A DNA stretch of 64,000 nucleotides, taken from assembly GCF_902506325.1 (NCBI RefSeq), contig NZ_LR732328.1:62001-126000 (forward strand), written 5' to 3'. A program made the position numbers and the translations under genes. This document shows positions 25,004 to 34,619 of the stretch, piece by piece. The first letter of the stretch is position 1. Each line of letters opens with the position of its first letter. The notes under the pieces are model-generated. The model was not told the DNA's origin and searched no databases. It worked only from the letters and a program-made list of their open reading frames with translations. This stretch comes from Limnobacter sp. 130 (GTDB lineage Bacteria > Pseudomonadota > Gammaproteobacteria > Burkholderiales > Burkholderiaceae_B).

Positions 25004-26023
25004 ATGGGCTTGTTTCATACAAACCTGTTGATTCCAAACATGAAACTCTCCATCCGGGCTCTGCGTGCCCTGTCGGTGTCGAGGTCTATCCTTGGCTTTG
25101 AGTCCAATTCAACCAGCCCTCGCGAAAAAGCCATTTCCGGCTTGGGTGCCTTTTTGGGCATTTTGTTGGTGTGTTGGGTGTCCAGTTTCGTGGTGCAGGG
25201 CACCGATGCCATTCTGGTGGTGGCGTCGATGGGCGCCACAGCGGTGTTGTTGTTCGCCGTGCCACATGGCACCTTGTCGCAGCCTTGGGCCTTGATGGGT
25301 GGGCATTTTGTATCTGCACTGATCGGCGTTACCTGCGCACGTTATATTCCCCACACTTATTTGGCTGCGGCTTTGGCGGTGGGTGTGGCTGTGGGGGTCA
25401 TGTATTGGGCCAATTGTATTCACCCACCTGGCGGGGCCACTGCGCTTACCGCCGTGCTGGGCGGCGAGTCCATTTCAAACCTGGGTTACTGGTACATGAT
25501 CAACCCGGTGCTGCTGAACACCTTGGCTATTTTGGTGGTGGCGGTCAGTTTCAATGCGCTGTTTTCCTGGCGACGATACCCCAACCACTTCGCGCGCAAG
25601 CAGAAAAAACCTGTTGAGTCGCTTTCAGAAACGGGGGCCAGCCTGACGCACGAGGATTTCGCTGCTGCCATTGCCCGCATGGATTCGTATGTGGATGTGA
25701 GTGCAGACGTGTTGGCTGAACTGTTTGAATACGCCACCAAGCACGCCGACGAGCAAAGCACCCACCCCCAAACACTGACCGTGGGTGCGTTTTACAGCAA
25801 TGGGCAAGTGGGGTACCGCTGGTGTGTGCGGGAATTGATGGACATGTCGCTGACCACGCCTTACAAAGGCGAATCAGGGCAGCAAGTGATTTTCAAGAAC
25901 GTGGCTGGCGCTGATTTGTACGAAACAGGCTTGAGCAATGTAGAGGCCTTCAAGCGCTGGGCGCGCTATGAAGTGGTGCTGCAAGACGGGCGCTGGTTAC
26001 CCGTCAAGGTAGCCACCCACTAA
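25004..26023 (+). CDS. HPP family membrane protein with C-terminal soluble domain
   Basis: A 339-residue protein. The N-terminal half has four transmembrane segments and the defining motif NCIHPPGGATAL (near residue 145) of the HPP family, linked to nitrite or other anion transport in some plastids and cyanobacteria. The soluble C-terminal part (about residues 195-339) is acidic and not recognised. Starts at 25004 and at 25040 (MKLSIRALRAL) are both possible; neither has a strong ribosome site. The stop overlaps that of the convergent esterase gene by four bases. Confidence 0.8.
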   Translation: MGLFHTNLLIPNMKLSIRALRALSVSRSILGFESNSTSPREKAISGLGAFLGILLVCWVSSFVVQGTDAILVVASMGATAVLLFAVPHGTLSQPWALMGGHFVSALIGVTCARYIPHTYLAAALAVGVAVGVMYWANCIHPPGGATALTAVLGGESISNLGYWYMINPVLLNTLAILVVAVSFNALFSWRRYPNHFARKQKKPVESLSETGASLTHEDFAAAIARMDSYVDVSADVLAELFEYATKHADEQSTHPQTLTVGAFYSNGQVGYRWCVRELMDMSLTTPYKGESGQQVIFKNVAGADLYETGLSNVEAFKRWARYEVVLQDGRWLPVKVATH

Positions 26024-27948
26024 CGTTGGTCTGTTCTCAATTGGCTCAAGTGTTCGTGCAGAATTCTGCGAATCTCGACAATGGCTTCGGGGGTTTCCTG
26101 CACGCTGTGCCAGGAATTCACAACCAGTTCCGAGGCAGATCCCTCAAGTTTTGCGCTGGCGTAGGGCACCACCCCGTCACTGCTGGCTTCCAGAATAACT
26201 TCAGGAGTCACATTGCCCATGATCGAGTGGTAAGTCACTTTGCTCGAGATCGGTAACTTGGACGACTCCCGCACAAAGGGGTCTTGGTCACTCAGGTTCT
26301 TGATGCTGTTAATCGATCCGACCAAGGGCTCATTCGAGGCCTCATCCGGATTCACCAACAACTGGCCAATTTCCGTCACACGGCTCAATACCGTGGCGGG
26401 CAAGCGGATCAGCCCTGATACAAAACGGGCAAACCGGTTTTCTGCATAGGGTGTGCCACGGTGCGGTGCTGCAATGAAAATGGCACGCGTGGGTTGTGGC
26501 ATGGCATCGAAGATCACATAGGGCTCAATTTTCTGCCGAAGCTTTGTTTCGCGTTTTTGCGAAATGTTGTAACGCTCCAGCACCGCTTCCCACAACGTGT
26601 CACCTGAATTCGACACCATCAATCGCGCAAGAACACCGCCCATGCTGTGACCAATCAAGACCATGTCGTTGGATGCCCTGCGCTTGCCTTGCGGGTCAAA
26701 GTTTTTTAGCGTGGCATTCACTGCCTCGCGAATTTCACGGTTGTTGAAAGGCAGTGGCAAATTGGTGGGGTAATACACCTGCCAAATTTGATAATTCTGT
26801 CGAAGTTCCTCGTCACCCAACAACTCGTTGGCCACATTCACCCAGGCTTCCGGGCTGCTGGCCAAGCCATGCAACATGAGAATGACGCGGCGATTCGGGT
26901 CGAAAGGCTGCATCAAATAAATGCGGGGTTTGTCCAGGGTCTCGCTTCGGCCAATCAGCGACAATAAACTTTCTTGTGCAAAGCCCGAGCGGGCGAGCCA
27001 CAGCCCATAGCCCGATGTGAAGTTGGCCGCGAGAGGAACACGAATGCCGCGCACATCAACACTCACATTGCGATGGGGGTCGAAACCCTGAAGTTCAACC
27101 CGGTTGCCAGCCAGCACCGTGTCGATGCTGTTGCCGGGAAAACGCAGCATCACAGTGATGGACGGAAATGGTGTTTCACTCCAGGGTTTGTTCTCATCTT
27201 CCTGCTTCACCACGCTATCTGCAAAAACCGCCACCAGTTCGGCACCCAGTCCGTCGCGGCGATACTGGTTGCGAAGCCCCTTGAAAGTCAGCGAGGACGC
27301 TGCAACCAGTTCTTTGGGTAGTTGACCTTTGTGGCTCAGGCTAATGCCGGCCGTGCTGCCACTGACTTGCCATGGATCAAAATCGAGCAGGTAGGTTTTG
27401 TCTTGCGAAACCGATCGCTCCAGCTGATCGCGGTAGCGATTGAACAAACCCACCACAGCTTGCTGGGTTGAAAAATTGTAGTAGTCGCGCACTTGGGCCT
27501 GTCGATCTTCCATGGCGCGAAGGTCGGGTGTGCGGCTGGTAAAAAACAGATAGGCATACGCCTGTTTGGCACTTTCCAGAAAGGCCGACAAGGTGGCGGC
27601 TTTCAGGGCATCGTTGGCGGGCTCAAGTATCTGCGCCTCTTCATGCCGCAAGGCTTCTTGCAGCCACAATTCCGACAGTGTTGAAAGTCGCTGCTCATCG
27701 CTCAAACCAATGTTGGCGATCAGCGTTTTGCGACAATTGGCAAGGTCACGGTTGCAGCCTTCCTCATCCGTACCAACCACTTGCAGCGCCGTGCGTGAAG
27801 AAGCGCTAAGTTTGCCCGTGGTCAATACATCGCCGCGGCGGGCAGACAAGTAATCTTCCGAGCTGACCGAACCCACGCTCACAATGGCGCAGCCCGATAC
27901 CGTGAGTGCAATCAGTGTGGCGGTGGCCAGGCGGGTAATGTTGAACAT
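26020..27948 (-). CDS. Lipoprotein alpha/beta hydrolase (PGAP1-like esterase)
   Basis: A 642-residue lipoprotein with a signal peptide and lipobox ending SGC. The first 350 residues are a family-specific region without recognised motif. The C-terminal half is an alpha/beta hydrolase with VILMLHGLASSPEAW (oxyanion region) and the nucleophile elbow GHSMGGVLARL (Ser about 435). A late His in VNSWHSVQETPEAI is a likely triad member. It should hydrolyse esters in the envelope. It is unrelated in layout to the class 3 lipase at 22.6 kb and stands alone, convergent to the HPP gene. Confidence 0.82.
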   Translation of the reverse strand: MFNITRLATATLIALTVSGCAIVSVGSVSSEDYLSARRGDVLTTGKLSASSRTALQVVGTDEEGCNRDLANCRKTLIANIGLSDEQRLSTLSELWLQEALRHEEAQILEPANDALKAATLSAFLESAKQAYAYLFFTSRTPDLRAMEDRQAQVRDYYNFSTQQAVVGLFNRYRDQLERSVSQDKTYLLDFDPWQVSGSTAGISLSHKGQLPKELVAASSLTFKGLRNQYRRDGLGAELVAVFADSVVKQEDENKPWSETPFPSITVMLRFPGNSIDTVLAGNRVELQGFDPHRNVSVDVRGIRVPLAANFTSGYGLWLARSGFAQESLLSLIGRSETLDKPRIYLMQPFDPNRRVILMLHGLASSPEAWVNVANELLGDEELRQNYQIWQVYYPTNLPLPFNNREIREAVNATLKNFDPQGKRRASNDMVLIGHSMGGVLARLMVSNSGDTLWEAVLERYNISQKRETKLRQKIEPYVIFDAMPQPTRAIFIAAPHRGTPYAENRFARFVSGLIRLPATVLSRVTEIGQLLVNPDEASNEPLVGSINSIKNLSDQDPFVRESSKLPISSKVTYHSIMGNVTPEVILEASSDGVVPYASAKLEGSASELVVNSWHSVQETPEAIVEIRRILHEHLSQLRTDQR

Positions 27949-28011
27949 GTGCTGCGGTGCGTTTGATTGAAGACACTGATTCTACGCATGTTTTGGCGCA
28001 ATGCTCAAACC

Positions 28012-30078
28012 TCACCACTTCACTTCCACGCCCGCGTAAACGCCTCGCCCTTCACCCGGCGCAAACTGGGCAGAATCAGCCCCGTTCGCATTCACAATCA
28101 CCCCAGTGGTGGCGGCATACACTTTGTCGGTCAAGTTGCGGGCGTCTACAAACACACGCAAGGTTTCACTGAACCTGTAACTGGCATTCAAGCCGAGTAA
28201 CAGGTAGGGGTCTGTGGAAAGTGTGTTCGCCAAATCCACAAAGTAGCCTTGCGGCACATACTCAATATTGGGCGATACGGTCCAACCCGCTGGGTGTGAG
28301 TAATCCAGTTTTGCCCGCACATACTGTTCGGGAATGCCGGGAATTGCAGCGTTGCCATACACTGGGTCTTGGTTAAAACGGAAACGCCCGAAGGTGTAGG
28401 CAAGTTGCCAATGCAAGGTATCTGCTGTCGCCACCACACTGCGCGCCAAAGGCCCGGCCAAGCCAATTTCAACACCTTGGTGTACCGTGTCGTCTGCATT
28501 CAATATTGCACTCAAACCAGGCACCAACGGGTCCAGTTGATAACTTACAAATTCATTGTTCAAACGGCTTGTGTAGGCGCTGATATCCCACTTGATTTGA
28601 TTGATCTCGCTGCGAGTACCCAACTCAAGCGTGGTCGATTCCTGCGCTTGCAGTGAGCGTGTTGGGCTTGTTTCTGAAAAGGTGGGTGGCTCGAACGCGC
28701 GGCTCAAATTGCCGTACACCTGAACGGAATTGGTGGCTTGCCACAACAAGCCGGTTTTCGGGCTGAGCTGCGCATAGCGGCGTTGGTAACTGCCATCGCC
28801 ATCGCTTAAAAACTGATCGTCAGCCGTGCGTTTGGCGTGGGTCCATTGCAAACCATTGATCCACTGCAAGCCGTCGGTTAAATGCAAACGGCTCTCGCCG
28901 TACAGCTCCATGTTGTGGGCTTTTTGGTCCTCGTAGCTTCGCAGGCTGGTTCGATCACCGCGCACATGGTTGAATATTCGAGCCTCAGTCACGCCGTGCA
29001 CCAGGTTGTAACCCAGCGTGGTGTCATGTCGCAGACCCCACAATTCACCTTGTGCATTGCGGTTTCCGAATGTGCCCACATCGCGTGTCTGTTGATCGAT
29101 CAAGCCAAAGCTCAAGGGGTGGTACAGGTTCTTGTCCACGGCATACACCCCCGCGTTGTACTCCACCCCGGTTGGTGAAATCCAGGTGGTTTTGTTGGCC
29201 ACGCGGGTAATCAAAAAATCGCGCTGTGAATTGCTGCCAGCTGAAGCAGCGTTGGCCTGAGTGGGGTCAGTTTGCAACTGCGCCTTGCTCAAGTTGCCGG
29301 GCAGTTCCTGATTCATGTCGCCATGAATCACATAAAACCGGGTTTCAAGTTGTGGCGAAATTTTTAATCCTGCGTTGGCATTCAGGCGGGTGTTTTTCTG
29401 CCCGCTGAACTCTCGAAAACCGTCGGATCGCAATTGCGACAACGATGCAAAATAATCCCAGTTGCCCACCACATGGCCAGTTTTGAATTGCGCGCGTGCA
29501 AATGCATGGCTGCCCGCGTCCAGGCGCACCACACTGTTGGGCGTGGTGTAGCCAGTGGGTGTTACAAAGTTGATTGCACCCCCCAGGCTGGCTGCGCCGT
29601 ACTGCAGGGCATTGGCACCTTTGTACACTTCAACGTGTTGCAAGGCCAAGGGGTCGATGTCTTGAAAGTCTGAGCCACCATCGGCGAGATTAATCGGTAT
29701 GCCGTCTTGCAACAAACGAATGCCGCGCATGTGAAAAGTGCGCGACAAGCCCGAGCCTCGAATACTCAGCCGGGCTTCCTCGTTCACGCGGCTTTGCGCA
29801 AACACACCCGGGGTGAAGTCCAGCATGTCCTTGATGGTCACCGCTTTGCCAGCCTCAAAACTTTCAGCGCGTATCACTGCAGTACCGCCCGCCGTTTGGC
29901 CCAGTTTTTCTTCAGCCACCCGAACGCTGGCTGCGCTCAGTGCTTCGCGTTGAGCCTGCACCTCTACATTACTCAGTGCCGGGTTTGCAAAAGCAGGTTC
30001 TGGATGCAGGCCAAAGGCCAGCAGCAGTAGTACACCCAATGAAAGGGCTTGCAGTGTGAACGGGGTGTGCATGTGCAT
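28012..30078 (-). CDS. TonB-dependent outer-membrane receptor
   Basis: A 688-residue receptor with a signal peptide ending PEPAFA. The plug domain (about residues 35-160) holds TIKDMLDFTPGVFAQSRVNEEARLSIRG and VEVYKGANALQYGAASLGGAINFV. The beta-barrel ends in a canonical VEVKW. A TonB box lies near SNVEVQA. Such receptors take up iron complexes, cobalamin or other large solutes; FecA-like receptors are the nearest in style, but the ligand is not evident. The upstream 120 bases show no cobalamin riboswitch features. It is divergent from regB. The ATG at 30078 is taken as start. Confidence 0.87.
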   Translation of the reverse strand: MHMHTPFTLQALSLGVLLLLAFGLHPEPAFANPALSNVEVQAQREALSAASVRVAEEKLGQTAGGTAVIRAESFEAGKAVTIKDMLDFTPGVFAQSRVNEEARLSIRGSGLSRTFHMRGIRLLQDGIPINLADGGSDFQDIDPLALQHVEVYKGANALQYGAASLGGAINFVTPTGYTTPNSVVRLDAGSHAFARAQFKTGHVVGNWDYFASLSQLRSDGFREFSGQKNTRLNANAGLKISPQLETRFYVIHGDMNQELPGNLSKAQLQTDPTQANAASAGSNSQRDFLITRVANKTTWISPTGVEYNAGVYAVDKNLYHPLSFGLIDQQTRDVGTFGNRNAQGELWGLRHDTTLGYNLVHGVTEARIFNHVRGDRTSLRSYEDQKAHNMELYGESRLHLTDGLQWINGLQWTHAKRTADDQFLSDGDGSYQRRYAQLSPKTGLLWQATNSVQVYGNLSRAFEPPTFSETSPTRSLQAQESTTLELGTRSEINQIKWDISAYTSRLNNEFVSYQLDPLVPGLSAILNADDTVHQGVEIGLAGPLARSVVATADTLHWQLAYTFGRFRFNQDPVYGNAAIPGIPEQYVRAKLDYSHPAGWTVSPNIEYVPQGYFVDLANTLSTDPYLLLGLNASYRFSETLRVFVDARNLTDKVYAATTGVIVNANGADSAQFAPGEGRGVYAGVEVKW

Positions 30079-30218
30079 GGTGGGTATTCCGGGCAAGGTA
30101 GGTCAGTCCGGTTTATACGCCAAGCCCACGCCGGCGAGAATGCGTCATATTGTCGCAGCCGCCTGGCAAGCCTCACAATTTCACGGCAGCAAATCCAGAA
30201 GCCACTTAGAATGTGAGC

Positions 30219-31538
30219 ATGAAAACAAGCACCTTATCTGAACCTCAACTGCTGATGCGCCTTTGGACCGAAGGCCTGGTGGATCAAAGCGATCTCTCGG
30301 TGCGCCGCCAGCAAATGGTCACTGTCATGTGGATGCGAGCATTGGCACTTGGCGCTCAAGTGCTGCTGCTTGCCGTGGTCGGTTTGTTGTTAAAGGTCAG
30401 CCTGCCTTGGTCTGTGTTGATCATTATTTTGAGCGCGCTGGTTTTACTCAACGTCATTACCTTTGTCCGATTGCGGCAGGGGCAAGCCGTGGGCAGTTTT
30501 GAAGTGGCCGCCCAGCTGTTTGCCGACGTGGCTGCTTTCAGTTTCGTGCTTTATTTCACAGGCGGGGTCACCAATCCTTTTGTGTCGCTTTACTTGCCCT
30601 TGCTGGGCTTGGCGGCCGCCTTGCTGCCTTGGGCGCAAGTTGCAGTGTTGGCTTTGTTCAGCGTGGTGGCTTACACGGTGTTGATGGGTAATTACATACC
30701 TTTGGTGTTGGCCAATCCTGATGATGGTGTGCACTTTCACTTGGTGGGCATGTGGCTTAATTTTCTGGTCAGCGTGTTGATTCTGGTGGGTTTTGTAGCG
30801 CGTTTGAGTTCGTCCATCCGCAACCGGGACCTGGCACTGGGTCGAGCCCAACAAAGGTTAGCCAGTGAATCCCGATTGGCGGCGCTGGGCAATCAGGCCG
30901 CATCCATCGCGCACCAGCTGGGTACGCCCGTGTCCACCATTGCCACCATTGTTTCGGACTGGAAAAGTGACCCCGTCATGCAGGCGCACGCACGGGAAAT
31001 GACAATCCTCAGTGCGCAGGTTCAGTCCATTACTGAAACATTGAGCCAGCTTCGAGCCCAAATCGAAGTGAGCCCGCGCCACAACGCCGATGCACAAACC
31101 ATACGGCCAAGCGACTGGTTGCAATCGGCGCTGACCATTTGGCGAACCCGCAATCCGCAACACGAGGTGCGGTTGATGCCAAGCATCGCCTCCATTGCGG
31201 GCGAATTCAAAGTACGCAAAGAATTACTCGAGTTGGGTTTGATCACCTTGCTGGACAATGCCGCCCAAAGTCAGCAGCGCGTGTCTGTGGCCGAGCCACT
31301 TCAAGTGGGCATGCAATGTGATCAAGAAAGTTTGACCCTTTTTGTCAATGATGCCGGGGGCGGAGTCGATGCCGAACTGTTGCCAAAAATCGGGCAGCAA
31401 TTGTTTCAGGCCAATGGACAGGGCATGGGCCTGTTTTTGCTGGCCAACCTGCTTGAGCGCGAGGGCGGAAAACTCAGTTTGCGAAATCTGAACCCAGGGG
31501 TGTGTGCCAGTTTGAGTTTGCCGGTGTTGCCCGAATGA
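30219..31538 (+). CDS. regB: Redox-type sensor histidine kinase, RegB/PrrB/RoxS family
   Basis: A 439-residue kinase with six transmembrane helices (residues about 35-195) and the quinone-site motif FTGGVTNPF between helices 3 and 4. The H-box is AALGNQAASIAHQLGTPVSTIA (His about 232), the N-box is LLDNAAQS and the G-box is GQGMGLFLL. RegB senses respiratory redox state and phosphorylates RegA. The conserved redox Cys that follows the H-box in Rhodobacter RegB is not visible: the corresponding stretch SAQVQSITETLSQLR has none. The gene overlaps regA by four bases and is divergent from a TonB receptor. Confidence 0.88.
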   Translation: MKTSTLSEPQLLMRLWTEGLVDQSDLSVRRQQMVTVMWMRALALGAQVLLLAVVGLLLKVSLPWSVLIIILSALVLLNVITFVRLRQGQAVGSFEVAAQLFADVAAFSFVLYFTGGVTNPFVSLYLPLLGLAAALLPWAQVAVLALFSVVAYTVLMGNYIPLVLANPDDGVHFHLVGMWLNFLVSVLILVGFVARLSSSIRNRDLALGRAQQRLASESRLAALGNQAASIAHQLGTPVSTIATIVSDWKSDPVMQAHAREMTILSAQVQSITETLSQLRAQIEVSPRHNADAQTIRPSDWLQSALTIWRTRNPQHEVRLMPSIASIAGEFKVRKELLELGLITLLDNAAQSQQRVSVAEPLQVGMQCDQESLTLFVNDAGGGVDAELLPKIGQQLFQANGQGMGLFLLANLLEREGGKLSLRNLNPGVCASLSLPVLPE

Positions 31539-32053
31539 CGCGCTCGATTCTGATTGTCGATGACGATGCCGTGTTTGCCAGCACGCTGGCTTTGTCATTT
31601 GAACGCAAGGGGATTCAAGCCTGCGTGGCCTTGAACAAAGAGCAAGCGTTGGCTGCGGTTGGCCAGCAACAGTTCACCGACATTACGCTCGATTTGAATT
31701 TGGGTGAACAGTCGGGCCTGCAATTGATTGCACAGCTTCGCAGTTTTCAAGCCCAAGCCAACTTGTTGGTGCTCACTGGCTACGCCAGCATTGCGACCAC
31801 AGTTCAAGCCATCAAGCTGGGCGCCGACAATTATCTGGCCAAGCCCGCGGACAGTGCTGCCGTGTTGCGAGCCTTGGACGACGATGCCAATCCGAATGAT
31901 TTCCAGCCCATGTCGGTGTCTCGCCTGGAGTGGGAGCACATTCAACGTGTGCTCAATGAACACGATGGCAACGTGTCGGCCACTGCGCGTGCCTTGAACA
32001 TGCACCGGCGTACCTTGCAGCGCAAGCTGGCGAAGCGACCGGTGGGGCGGTGA
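31535..32053 (+). CDS. regA: Response regulator, RegA/PrrA/RoxR family
   Basis: This 172-residue regulator pairs with RegB. The receiver domain has the acidic pocket IVDDD, phosphoacceptor Asp53 (TLDLNLGEQSGL), Thr in VLTGYAS and Lys in YLAKPAD. The C-terminal Fis-type helix-turn-helix is highly typical of RegA: RVLNEHDGNVSATARALNMHRRTLQRKL. The start ATG at 31535 overlaps the regB stop; an earlier in-frame start adds residues from the regB coding region. It likely controls respiratory or energy genes according to redox. A 320-base gap follows to the convergent receptor gene. Confidence 0.92.
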   Translation: MTRSILIVDDDAVFASTLALSFERKGIQACVALNKEQALAAVGQQQFTDITLDLNLGEQSGLQLIAQLRSFQAQANLLVLTGYASIATTVQAIKLGADNYLAKPADSAAVLRALDDDANPNDFQPMSVSRLEWEHIQRVLNEHDGNVSATARALNMHRRTLQRKLAKRPVGR

Positions 32054-32083
32054 GCGGCAACTTTGTCGTTGACAGTAAGTTTT

Positions 32084-32262
32084 GTTTGCAGCGCGTCACT
32101 CATCCAGCCTTGATCAAGTCGAATCCCCCGTCTTTGATTCTGGCTTGGGGCATGCGAAACGCCACAGCGTCTTCGCATCGGTTCCCGCCGGAACCGCCCC
32201 GCGCTGCGAGTCAATCCGGGCGACTTGATCTGAATCGGCTGAATGAGTGACGCGCTGCAAAC
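32084..32262. repeat. 179-bp gene-free element with perfect 20-bp terminal inverted repeats and inner hairpins
   Basis: Bases 32084-32103 (starting GTTTGCAGCGCG) are the exact reverse complement of 32243-32262. A second inner arm, GATCAAGTCG (32112-32121) and CGACTTGATC (32221-32230), extends the symmetry. Between them lie two more hairpins: ATGCGAA...TTCGCAT (32152-32178, with inner ACGC/GCGT) and CGGTTCC-cgcc-GGAACCG (32179-32196). No target duplication is obvious. It begins 30 bases after regA. It may be a miniature inverted-repeat element or a structured RNA; the remaining bases to 32373 show only a short AACTTGAA/TTCAAGTT pair. Confidence 0.65.
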
Positions 32263-32373
32263 TTGAACTCGCGCTGGAGGCCTACTCACCGCGAATCGCC
32301 AACAAGGGGGCATTCAAGTTTTCTGGCGCAAGGGGGTGTGCACCTGAGCGAGCCGAGCAAATAGGTTGTAGTG

Positions 32374-34554
32374 TCAAAACTTCACATTAATCCCCGCCAC
32401 CACCTGCCGCTGCTTGCCTGGTTGAATGCCGTTGGTACGTGCTGAAATGTACTGCTTGTCCGTCAGGTTCTCTGCATTCAGGAAGTAGCTGACATTGCTG
32501 CCAGCCGGTGCAAAGCTGATCGATGCATTCAGCAAGGTCACCGCTTCAATTTCTCCGAACAGGCCACAGAACAGGTTGTTTGCAGGGTCTTCACCATTGG
32601 GACAAAAGCCCAGCGGCTCGGTGCCACCAAAGTTTTCTGTGTTGGCAAACTGCTTGCTCACATGTGTTGCACCCACTCTGGCATTCCATTGCTCGGTTTC
32701 ATACGACAAGTTCAAAGCCAGCGTGTGCTTGGGGGCATAGGGCAAACGGTTGCCGGCTTGGTAAGCGCCGTATCCATCTTCGCCTTCACCACCCACCACA
32801 CCCGAATTTTTAAATTCAGCCGTGAACAGATTGGTGTAGGCCATGCTCACGAAAAAAGGATTTCGTTGCTGATTGATCAGCTCGCCCAGATTGAATCGAC
32901 CTGCCAACTCGAACCCGGTGTGTTGTGCCTCACCTTCATTTCTGAAAAAGCCGCCCGAATTCACCACAATGTCTTCAATGTCCAAATTGAAGAACGTGGC
33001 TTCATACGCACCCGCACGCACATTGCTTCGAATACCCAGTTCAGTCACTGTGGCCAGCTCAGGTGTCACCCGCTGAAGCATGTCGTTTTCAATGTCCCGG
33101 TCGGGGCGCGGCGGGGCAAAGCCCCGGTGTACACCACCAAACACTGTGGTGTTGTTCAGTCCGTTCCAGGTAAAACCAATGCCAGGCAAGGTCTCGGTTT
33201 CCTTGGTGGTCAGCATGTCCACTTGTTGAAAGTTGGCGGTACCCGCCACACCGGAAAACAGCGTTTTGGTTTGATCAATCTGCTCAACCCGAACACCCGG
33301 TGTCAGTGTCCAGTCCCCTATCAGGAAGGTATTCTGCGCAAAGAATGCAGTCGCCTCCACATCGGCCAGCAGACGCTCGTCTGCCTCGGGGGTCGTGTCT
33401 GCAAAGTTGTCGAATTCAAATTTCTTTCGGTCAATGTCTTCCGTGTGGTAGCGCATGCCGATGATGGTTTCGCTGGGCACACCAAAAGCAGAATGGGTGA
33501 ATTCAAGCTTCGGTTCAATTCCAAATACATCGTATTGACGCGGCCTTGTTGCAAATTCGGTTTCCAGTTCGCCCAATCCAATCGTGCTTGGGTCCATCGG
33601 GTCAAAGGCCGACTCAAATTCTCGCGAGCGCAAGGAAGTTCTGTCTGTTTTGGTGTGGTAAACCTGCGTGGTCAGGCGGGCGCGTTCACCCAGTTGCCAG
33701 CCATGAATCAATTGAATGGTGTCACGGTCCATCACATAGCGTTCGCCCTCGGTGCCAGGCACCGAGTAGGGGTCGCGCAAATATTCCTGCGCGGTAAGTC
33801 CGGTTTCACTGAAGAGCGAATCTTCTTCAAACCGGGTGTACTTCGCAGTCAGTGTGTGTGCGCTGTTGATGTTCAACTGGCCTTTGATGGTCACATCCTG
33901 CACATTAAAATCGTGTTGCGCGCGAATGCCGTCGCCTTGGCGCTTTAGCAGGTCGATCATGATGCCGCCCTGTTCCGAACCCGTGCCTAGGTTCAAATGC
34001 GCACCGCGGTAACCTTCATTGCCCACCGACAGTTTTGCCGATCCTGCAAATCCATCTCGAGGCACAGGTTTAGTCACAAAATTGATCATCCCGCCCAGCG
34101 TTTGCGGACCATACAAAATTTGCCCCGAACCCTTCAACACCTCCACGCGTTCAAGCCTTTCCAGGGGCGTGGAGTAGTGTGCAGAGGGGTCGCCATAGGG
34201 TGCAAAAAATACGGTGGGTGCACCGTCTTCCAGCAGCAGTGTTCGCGAGCTGCGCCGAGGGTTCAGGCCACGCAAGCCAATATTCAGGTGGGTGCCTGCC
34301 GCATCTTCAGACACCACATGCAAACCGGGCACCTCGCGAACCAGCTCCAGAATGGAGAAGGGCTCGCGCTTGTCCAGTTCTTCACGAGAAACCACGGTGG
34401 ACGAGCCTGGCAAATTCTCAATATTGGAAGGCAAAATACTATTACCCGACACTTCGACGCTTGGTAAGGCATCGCTTTGTGCATAAACCTGGCCACCGTG
34501 CCCCAAAGCAAATAATACTGAACAGGCCACCGTTGTTAATCGAAATGCTTTCAT
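32374..34554 (-). CDS. TonB-dependent receptor (Fe(III)-dicitrate receptor-like)
   Basis: This 726-residue receptor has a signal peptide ending QVYAQS, a TonB box near SVEVSG and a plug domain. The plug holds FSILELVREVPGLHVVSEDAAGTHLNIGLRG, then SSRTLLLEDGAPTVFFAPYGDP, VLKGSGQILYGPQTLGGMINFV. The C-terminal barrel ends GINVKF. The plug is closest in style to FecA-type receptors of ferric citrate. No FecI/FecR pair is adjacent, so transcriptional signalling is not supported. It is divergent from a Na+/H+ antiporter gene across about 200 bases containing repeated GGGAACTTT boxes. Confidence 0.87.
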   Translation of the reverse strand: MKAFRLTTVACSVLFALGHGGQVYAQSDALPSVEVSGNSILPSNIENLPGSSTVVSREELDKREPFSILELVREVPGLHVVSEDAAGTHLNIGLRGLNPRRSSRTLLLEDGAPTVFFAPYGDPSAHYSTPLERLERVEVLKGSGQILYGPQTLGGMINFVTKPVPRDGFAGSAKLSVGNEGYRGAHLNLGTGSEQGGIMIDLLKRQGDGIRAQHDFNVQDVTIKGQLNINSAHTLTAKYTRFEEDSLFSETGLTAQEYLRDPYSVPGTEGERYVMDRDTIQLIHGWQLGERARLTTQVYHTKTDRTSLRSREFESAFDPMDPSTIGLGELETEFATRPRQYDVFGIEPKLEFTHSAFGVPSETIIGMRYHTEDIDRKKFEFDNFADTTPEADERLLADVEATAFFAQNTFLIGDWTLTPGVRVEQIDQTKTLFSGVAGTANFQQVDMLTTKETETLPGIGFTWNGLNNTTVFGGVHRGFAPPRPDRDIENDMLQRVTPELATVTELGIRSNVRAGAYEATFFNLDIEDIVVNSGGFFRNEGEAQHTGFELAGRFNLGELINQQRNPFFVSMAYTNLFTAEFKNSGVVGGEGEDGYGAYQAGNRLPYAPKHTLALNLSYETEQWNARVGATHVSKQFANTENFGGTEPLGFCPNGEDPANNLFCGLFGEIEAVTLLNASISFAPAGSNVSYFLNAENLTDKQYISARTNGIQPGKQRQVVAGINVKF

Positions 34555-34619
34555 GTCTTTCTTCTTGCCGTTGTTTTAATGTTGTATAAAAGTGTAGAAA
34601 ACAGGGTGCTCAGTGCCTA

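Noticed and set aside
30079-30218. Possible cobalamin riboswitch upstream of the first TonB receptor
   Set aside because: The gap is only about 120-140 bases and lacks the conserved B12-box and core motifs, so none is reported.
32110-32140. tRNA-like GTCGAATCCCCC segment in the element after regA
   Set aside because: No acceptor stem, D arm or anticodon arm can be folded around it. The bases are explained by the inverted-repeat structure.
32662-33948. A 428-codon open frame on the + strand inside the second TonB receptor gene
   Set aside because: It lies antisense to a receptor with clear plug and barrel motifs. The frame has no recognised domain and no suitable ribosome site; long antisense frames are common in GC-rich genes.
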